A program made the translations under genes and the position numbers. 38,546 nt of DNA from Allobosea sp. GTDB lineage: Bacteria > Pseudomonadota > Alphaproteobacteria > Rhizobiales > Beijerinckiaceae. Positions 33,560 to 38,546 of the stretch are shown here, one piece after another; the stretch's first letter is position 1; the number at the start of each line of letters is the position of its first letter. The notes beneath the pieces were generated by a model. That model did not search any database. It saw only the letters and a program-made list of their open reading frames with translations, and had not been told where the DNA came from. The stretch is taken from NCBI RefSeq assembly GCF_030694325.1, contig NZ_JAUXYO010000235.1, forward strand, positions 1 to 38,546, written 5' to 3'.

Positions 33560-36500
33560 GCTTCAATCTTTCCGAATGGGCCCTCAAGAGCCGCTCGGTC
33601 GTGATCTATCTCATGATCGTGGCCGTGGCCGCCGGCGTCTTCGCCTTCGTCAAGCTCGGCCGCAACGAGGACCCGGCCTTTGTCATCAAGTCGATGGTCG
33701 TCGTCGCCGCCTGGCCGGGCGCGACGATGGAGGACACGCTCAGCCAGGTCACCGAGCGTCTCGAGCGCCAGATCGAGGAGACGCCGGGGCTCGATTTCGT
33801 CCGCAGCTTCACCACCCCGGGCCGGACGACGATCTTCGTCAACCTGAAGCAGGACGTGCCGGCCCATGCCGTCCAGGAGACCTGGTTCAAGGTCCGCAAT
33901 CTCGTCGCCGACGTTCGCCACACCCTCCCGGCCGGCACGATCGGCCCCTTCTTCAACGACCGCTTCGGCGACACCTTCGGCATCATCTACGGCTTCACCG
34001 CCGACGGCTTCACCGGGCGCGAACTGCGCGACCATGTCGAGGCCGCCCGCTCACGTCTGCTGCTCGTCCCCGACGTCTCGAAGATCGAGGTCATCGGCGC
34101 GCAGGACGAACGCATCTTCATCGAGTTCTCGGTGCGCGAACTCGCCAATCTCGGGATCGAACGCTCGGCCCTGCTCGGCGCCCTGCAGGCCCAGAACGTC
34201 GTGCGCCCGGCCGGCGTGGTCCAGACCCAGGACGAGAAGTTCTCGATCCGCGTCTCGGGCGCCTTCCAGTCGGAAGCCGACCTGCTCGAGATCAACTTCC
34301 CCGTCGGCGACCGCATGGTCCGCCTGGCCGATATCGCCACCGTCAAGCGCGGATTCGCCGACCCGCCGCAGCCGATGTTCCGCGTCAACGGCCAGGCTTC
34401 GATCGGCCTCGGCATCGCGATGCGCGACGGCGGCGACATCCTGGCTCTGGGCGCCAACATCAAGAAGGCGATGGCGGAGATCACGGCCGGTCTGCCGGTC
34501 GGCATCGAGCCGCGGCTGGTCGCCGACCAGTCGGTGACGGTCGACGAGGCGATCGCCGACTTCATGAGCTCGCTCTGGCAGGCTGTCGCGATCATCCTCG
34601 TGATCAGCTTCATCAGCCTCGGCGTGCGGCCGGGTCTGGTGGTGGCGCTCTCGATTCCCCTGACGCTGGCGGTCGTCTTCGCAGTGATGAACGTCATCGG
34701 CATCGACATGCAGCGCATCTCGCTGGGCGCGCTGATCATCGCGCTCGCGCTCCTCGTCGACGACGCGATGACGACGACCGACGCAATGGTGACGCGCCTC
34801 GCCGCCGGCGACGAAAAGGCCAAGGCCGCGACCTTCGCCTTCGAGAAATACGCGGTCGCGATGTTCGCGGGCACGCTGGTGACCATCGCCGGCTTCGTGC
34901 CGATCGGCTTCGCCGCCAGCTCGGCCGGCGAATACACCTTCTCGCTCTTCGCGGTGGTGAGCATCGCGCTGGTCGTCTCCTGGTTCGTCGCCGTGATCTT
35001 CGCACCCGTTCTCGGCATGGCGCTGCTCGTCGCGCCCAAATCCTCAGGGCAGGCGGTGGGGCCAGGGCGAGTGGAGCAGGGCTTCCGGACGATGCTCTCG
35101 GGAGCGATCCGGGTGCGCTGGCTGACGATCGCCGTCACCATCGGCCTGTTCGCGGCGTCGATGCTGGCGCTGCCGCTGGTGCCGCGGCAGTTTTTCCCGG
35201 CCTCCGACCGGACCGAGCTGCTGGTCGACATGACGCTGCCGCAGAACGCCTCGATCTACGCGAGCGAGGCGCTGGTGAAGCGCTTCGACGCGGCACTGAA
35301 GGACGATCCCGATGTGGCGCGCTGGAGCACCTATGTCGGGCGCGGCGCGATCCGCTTCTACCTGCCGCTGAACGCACAGCTGCCGAACGACTTCTTCAAC
35401 CAGGCGGTGATCGTCGCCAAGGACGTCGCCGCTCGCGACAGGCTGCAGAAGAAACTCGAGGCACGGCTGGCCACGGAATTCCCGAACCTGATCGCGCGGG
35501 TGTATCCCCTCGAACTCGGCCCCCCGGTCGGCTGGCCAGTGCAGTACCGCGTGACCGGTCCCGACATCGCCGAGGTCCGCGGCATCGCGATGAAGCTGGC
35601 GCAGGTCGTGGCGGCCAATCCCCACACCGACCAGGTCAATTTCGACTGGATCGAGCCCTCGCGCGAACTGCGGCTGCGGGTCGACCAGGACGAGGCGCGG
35701 CGTCTCGGCCTGAGCTCCCAGGCTCTCGCCGCGATCGTCAACACGGTCGTTTCTGGGACCGTGGTGACGCAGCTGCGGGACGACATCTACCTCGTCGACG
35801 TCGTCGTGCGGGCACAAGGTTCCGATCGGGTCTCGTTGGACACATTGCGCACGATGCAGGTGGCCCTGCCGGGCGGCCGCTCCGTGCCGCTCTCGCAATT
35901 CGTCACCTTCAGCTACGATCTCGACGCACCGCTGATCTGGCGCCGCGACCGCGTGCCGACCCTGACGGTGGCCGCCGACATCAAGCCCGGCGTCCTGCCC
36001 GAGACCGTCGTCAGCGCGCTGGCTCCCGGCATCGAGGCACTCAGCAAGACGCTGCCGCCGGCCTATGGCATCGCCACCGGCGGCACGGTCGAGGAGAGCG
36101 CGAAATCCCAGGCCTCGGTCATCGCGGTAGTGCCGGTGATGCTGCTGATCATGTTCACCGTGCTGATGGCGGAACTGCGCAGCTTCAAGCTCTTCGCCAT
36201 CGTCATCAGCATCGCACCGCTGGGCATGATCGGTGTCGTCGGGGCGCTGCTGATTTCGGGCAAGCCGCTCGGCTTCGTCGCGCTGCTCGGCGTGCTCGCC
36301 CTGATCGGCATCATCACCAAGAACGCGGTCATCCTCATCGGCCAGATCGAGTCCGAGCGGGCGGCCGGCAAGAGCATCACCCAGTCCGCTCTCGACGCCG
36401 CCTCGACCCGCTTCCGCCCGATCATGCTGACAGCGGTCTCGACCGTTCTGGGCATGATCCCGATCGCGCCCACCGTGTTCTGGGGGCCGATGGCCTTCGC

Positions 36501-36645
36501 GATCATGGGCGGGCTGCTGGTCGCGACCGTGCTGACGCTGATCCTTCTGCCCGTGCTGTACGTCACCGTCTTCGGTGGGCAGTCGCCCGCCGCCGAGCCG
36601 GCGCGGGGGGCTGCGCCCGACACAGTGGGAGCGGCTGCGCGATGA
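33556..36645 (+). CDS. RND-family efflux pump (AcrB/TriC-like inner-membrane transporter)
   Basis: A 1029-residue proton-driven pump, normal length for the family. The N-terminal helix opens SRSVVIYLMIVAVAAGVFAF. The proton relay pair is D402 and D403 in LLVDDAMTTTDAM, and the relay lysine is K922 in TKNAVILIGQIE. The periplasmic loop opens with the typical NEDPAF and VAAWPGAT. The FRPIMLTAVSTVLGMIPIAP stretch near the C terminus is a family signature. It is flanked on both sides by adaptor genes with 4-bp overlaps. No outer-membrane channel gene lies in the window, so a shared TolC-like channel is probably used. The cargo is unknown. Confidence 0.95.
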   Translation: MSFNLSEWALKSRSVVIYLMIVAVAAGVFAFVKLGRNEDPAFVIKSMVVVAAWPGATMEDTLSQVTERLERQIEETPGLDFVRSFTTPGRTTIFVNLKQDVPAHAVQETWFKVRNLVADVRHTLPAGTIGPFFNDRFGDTFGIIYGFTADGFTGRELRDHVEAARSRLLLVPDVSKIEVIGAQDERIFIEFSVRELANLGIERSALLGALQAQNVVRPAGVVQTQDEKFSIRVSGAFQSEADLLEINFPVGDRMVRLADIATVKRGFADPPQPMFRVNGQASIGLGIAMRDGGDILALGANIKKAMAEITAGLPVGIEPRLVADQSVTVDEAIADFMSSLWQAVAIILVISFISLGVRPGLVVALSIPLTLAVVFAVMNVIGIDMQRISLGALIIALALLVDDAMTTTDAMVTRLAAGDEKAKAATFAFEKYAVAMFAGTLVTIAGFVPIGFAASSAGEYTFSLFAVVSIALVVSWFVAVIFAPVLGMALLVAPKSSGQAVGPGRVEQGFRTMLSGAIRVRWLTIAVTIGLFAASMLALPLVPRQFFPASDRTELLVDMTLPQNASIYASEALVKRFDAALKDDPDVARWSTYVGRGAIRFYLPLNAQLPNDFFNQAVIVAKDVAARDRLQKKLEARLATEFPNLIARVYPLELGPPVGWPVQYRVTGPDIAEVRGIAMKLAQVVAANPHTDQVNFDWIEPSRELRLRVDQDEARRLGLSSQALAAIVNTVVSGTVVTQLRDDIYLVDVVVRAQGSDRVSLDTLRTMQVALPGGRSVPLSQFVTFSYDLDAPLIWRRDRVPTLTVAADIKPGVLPETVVSALAPGIEALSKTLPPAYGIATGGTVEESAKSQASVIAVVPVMLLIMFTVLMAELRSFKLFAIVISIAPLGMIGVVGALLISGKPLGFVALLGVLALIGIITKNAVILIGQIESERAAGKSITQSALDAASTRFRPIMLTAVSTVLGMIPIAPTVFWGPMAFAIMGGLLVATVLTLILLPVLYVTVFGGQSPAAEPARGAAPDTVGAAAR

Positions 36646-37793
36646 ACCGTCCTGCATCAGTGAAACGCGCCTTGTTCCGTCGCACGCGACCGCTCCTGCC
36701 GCTCTTCGGCCTGCCGCTGCTGCTCGCGCTCGCCGGCTGCGATCGTGCCGAGAAGGCGCCTGCCCAGGCCGGCCGTCCCGTCCAGGTCGTCAAGGTCGAG
36801 GCCAGCCTCCTCACCGCGGGGGTCGAACTCTCCGGCGAAATTCAGGCCGAGAAGACCGTGTCGCTCGCCTTCCGGATCGCGGGGCGCATCGCCGAGCGGC
36901 CGGTCAATGTTGGGGACCGCGTCACGCCCGGGCAGATCGTCGCCAGGCTCGATCGGACCATCGAGACCAACGCTGTCGCCGCCGCCGAGGCGGCGCTGGA
37001 GGCCGCGCGCGGCGAGGTCGTGACCGCGCGCAGCACCTTCGAGCGGCAGGAGCGGCTGATGGGGCAGGGCTTCACCACGCGGCCCCGCTTCGATGCGGCG
37101 CAGAAGGCGCAGGAAACGGCCCAGGCTGCGCTCAAGAACGCCGAGGCGCAGCTCGAACAGGCCCGCGACCGGCTCGGATTCACCGATCTGCGTGCCGATG
37201 TCACCGGCGTCGTGACCCTGCGCAGCGCCGAGCCCGGCGAGGTCGTCCAGCCCGGCCAGGCGGTCCTCCAGATCGCCCGCGAGGATGGCCGCGATGCGGT
37301 CTTCGCCGTGCCGGCGCGGCTGCTCGAGGGCAAGACCGGCGATCCGCTCGTCCGCGTCGTGCTCGCCGAGGCGCCGGGGATCAGCGCCAGCGGGCGCATC
37401 CGAGAGATCGCCCCGCAGGCCGATCCCGTCACCCGCACCTTCCAGGTCCGGGTCGGACTGCAGGATCCACCCGAGGCGATGCGGCTGGGCTCGACGGTGG
37501 TGGGGTCGGTCGAGACGACCTCCTCCATCATCATGTCGATCCCCGCCAAGGCGCTGACCCGGTCGGGCGCCTCGCCCGCCGTCTGGATCGTCGATCCCAA
37601 GACCTCGACGGTCAGCCTGAGGCCGATCGACATCCTGCGCTTCGATCCCGACCACGTCGTCGTCTCGCAGGGGCTCGCCCCGGGGGAAACCATCGTCGCC
37701 GCCGGCGTGCAGGCGTTGCATCCGGGTCAGCGCGTCGCGCCGCTGCCGCCCGCACGCAGCGCGGCGACAGCCGCCGACAGGGCGCCGGGCTGA
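36642..37793 (+). CDS. RND efflux periplasmic adaptor lipoprotein 2
   Basis: A 383-residue adaptor with lipobox LALAGC (Cys33). It has the same layout as adaptor 1: FRIAGRIAERPVNVGDRVTPGQ, a hairpin at about 95-165, GVVTLRSAEPGEVVQPGQ, and QADPVTRTFQVRVGLQDPP. The last element is nearly the same as in adaptor 1, so the two are paralogs. The ATG at 36642 overlaps the pump stop (ATGA). Two adaptors with one pump recalls TriA-TriB-TriC of Pseudomonas aeruginosa, where both are needed, although the gene order differs here. Confidence 0.9.
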   Translation: MNRPASVKRALFRRTRPLLPLFGLPLLLALAGCDRAEKAPAQAGRPVQVVKVEASLLTAGVELSGEIQAEKTVSLAFRIAGRIAERPVNVGDRVTPGQIVARLDRTIETNAVAAAEAALEAARGEVVTARSTFERQERLMGQGFTTRPRFDAAQKAQETAQAALKNAEAQLEQARDRLGFTDLRADVTGVVTLRSAEPGEVVQPGQAVLQIAREDGRDAVFAVPARLLEGKTGDPLVRVVLAEAPGISASGRIREIAPQADPVTRTFQVRVGLQDPPEAMRLGSTVVGSVETTSSIIMSIPAKALTRSGASPAVWIVDPKTSTVSLRPIDILRFDPDHVVVSQGLAPGETIVAAGVQALHPGQRVAPLPPARSAATAADRAPG

Positions 37794-37856
37794 CGCGACC
37801 ACCACGCGACCGCCGCCGGCGCGGCGACCGCCCCAGTGAATTGAAGGACGTCTCCC

Positions 37857-38375
37857 ATGAGCGATCTGGTCTTCATCGCCTTCCCGACCGAGCAGAAGGC
37901 CGAGGAGGTCCGCCAGAAGGTTCTGGCGATGCAGCGCGAGTATCTGATCGAGCTCGGCGATGCCGTCGTCGTGGTCAAGGACCAGGACGGGCAGATCAAG
38001 CTCAACCAACTGATCAACCTGACGACGACCGGCGCCGCCTCGGGCGCGCTCTGGGGCACGCTGATCGGCTTCATCTTCATGGCACCGCTGCTCGGCACGG
38101 CGCTGGGCGCGGCGTCGGGTGCGCTGGGCGGCAAGCTGACCGATGTCGGCATCAACGACCAGTTCATGAAGGATGCGGCCGCCGCGCTGCAGCCGAACAC
38201 GGCCGGCCTGTTCCTGCTGATCCGCAAGATGACGACCGACAAGGTCCTGGCGGATCTGCGCGGCAGCGGCGGCACGCTGATGAGCACCTCCTTCGACGAG
38301 ACCAAGGAAGCGGCGCTGCGTGAGGCGCTGGCCGCCGCGGCTCCCGGCGAGACGGTGACGCCGGCCGCGACATGA
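37857..38375 (+). CDS. DUF1269-family membrane protein
   Basis: A 172-residue protein with the DUF1269 pattern: an N-terminal ferredoxin-like stretch (DLVFIAFPTEQKAEEVRQKV and ELGDAVVVVKDQDGQIKL), then a glycine-rich membrane hairpin at about 58-95 (GAASGALWGTLIGFIFMAPL and LGTALGAASGALGGKLTD), and a C-terminal repeat of the alpha/beta part (LFLLIRKMTTDKVLADL). The function is unknown; family members are often near stress or transport genes. It starts 63 bp after adaptor 2 and may belong to the same transcript. Its stop overlaps the next start (ATGA). Confidence 0.88.
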   Translation: MSDLVFIAFPTEQKAEEVRQKVLAMQREYLIELGDAVVVVKDQDGQIKLNQLINLTTTGAASGALWGTLIGFIFMAPLLGTALGAASGALGGKLTDVGINDQFMKDAAAALQPNTAGLFLLIRKMTTDKVLADLRGSGGTLMSTSFDETKEAALREALAAAAPGETVTPAAT

Positions 38376-38546
38376 TCGGCCCTGGTGCCGGCGGGCCGGT
38401 GGCGGAGCGAGCGCAATGGGCGCTCGCGACCGCCCGGCTCGCCGACTTCCAGCCGCTTCTGCCGGCCGAGGAGGAGGTCGTCGCCCGCCTGCTCAGTGGC
38501 ACCTATGACCGCCTCGGCGACGGCAGCCGACCCACCACGCCGGATC
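38372..38546 (+). CDS. Unrecognised protein, N-terminal 58 residues (3' truncated by window edge)
   Basis: The ATG at 38372 overlaps the DUF1269 stop (ATGA), and the frame stays open to the right edge. The visible part (AERAQWALATARLADFQPLL, then EEEVVARLLSGTYDRLGDGS) is soluble-looking and has no signal peptide. I do not recognise the family. The overlap and even codon use suggest a real gene, coupled to the DUF1269 gene. Confidence 0.6.
   Translation, partial: MIGPGAGGPVAERAQWALATARLADFQPLLPAEEEVVARLLSGTYDRLGDGSRPTTPD

Noticed and set aside
33438-37793. A giant 1451-codon open frame across the RND pump and adaptor 2
   Set aside because: The first two thirds are an off-frame reading of the pump gene, with Arg/Pro-rich low-complexity protein. 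Only the last 383 codons, from 36642, are a real gene.

Overview
The window is high-GC DNA with tightly packed genes, frequent ATGA and TGATG overlaps, and many ABC, Bug-type and AbgT transport genes. This gene style suggests an alphaproteobacterium of the order Hyphomicrobiales, perhaps near Bosea. That placement is inferred from gene content and style, not from a marker gene. The gene calls rest on motifs and family resemblance read by eye.

Layout. (1) 1-4.6 kb holds the 3' end of an SMC/YhaN-like ATPase, a dihydropyrimidinase, the ribosome-assembly GTPase RsgA and a LysR regulator. (2) 4.8-10.9 kb is a polyamine/opine-type ABC importer operon. Its order is ATPase, HAD hydrolase, amine-oxidase-like flavoprotein, solute-binding protein and two permeases. 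It is divergent from the LysR gene, and near-identical 17-bp palindromes lie at the LysR start and upstream of the ATPase. (3) 10.9-20.8 kb holds a branched-chain-amino-acid-type ABC importer, a carboxymuconolactone decarboxylase-like protein and a metallo-beta-lactamase-fold hydrolase. On the opposite strand are an alpha/beta hydrolase with an extra N-terminal domain and a 3-hydroxyisobutyrate-dehydrogenase-like reductase, then a GntR/FCD regulator and an orphan TctC/Bug binding protein. Three copies of one palindrome (core CAGACAATCTG) precede the ABC operon, the reductase-hydrolase operon and the GntR/TctC divergent pair. They suggest a single regulon. (4) 20.9-24.3 kb holds a BisC/TorZ-like molybdoenzyme convergent with an AraC regulator. 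(5) 24.4-29.5 kb, minus strand, holds an AbgT transporter, an M20 peptidase, an SLC13 permease and a small secreted Arg/Trp-rich protein. (6) 29.8-38.5 kb holds a DUF900-like lipoprotein hydrolase, a second AraC regulator, an efflux operon in the order adaptor-RND pump-adaptor, a DUF1269 protein and the start of an unrecognised gene.

The most interesting structure is regulatory. Three families of repeated sites each pair plausibly with a local regulator: LysR, GntR and AraC. The GntR set ties an uptake system to a scattered set of catabolic enzymes, which looks like a pathway for an unidentified carboxylate or lactone. The AraC-type set is a 19-bp element with 17 matches, present upstream of AbgT and upstream of the RND efflux operon. 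It suggests that the AbgT cluster and the efflux pump are expressed together. I saw no rRNA, tRNA, CRISPR array, insertion sequence or phage gene.
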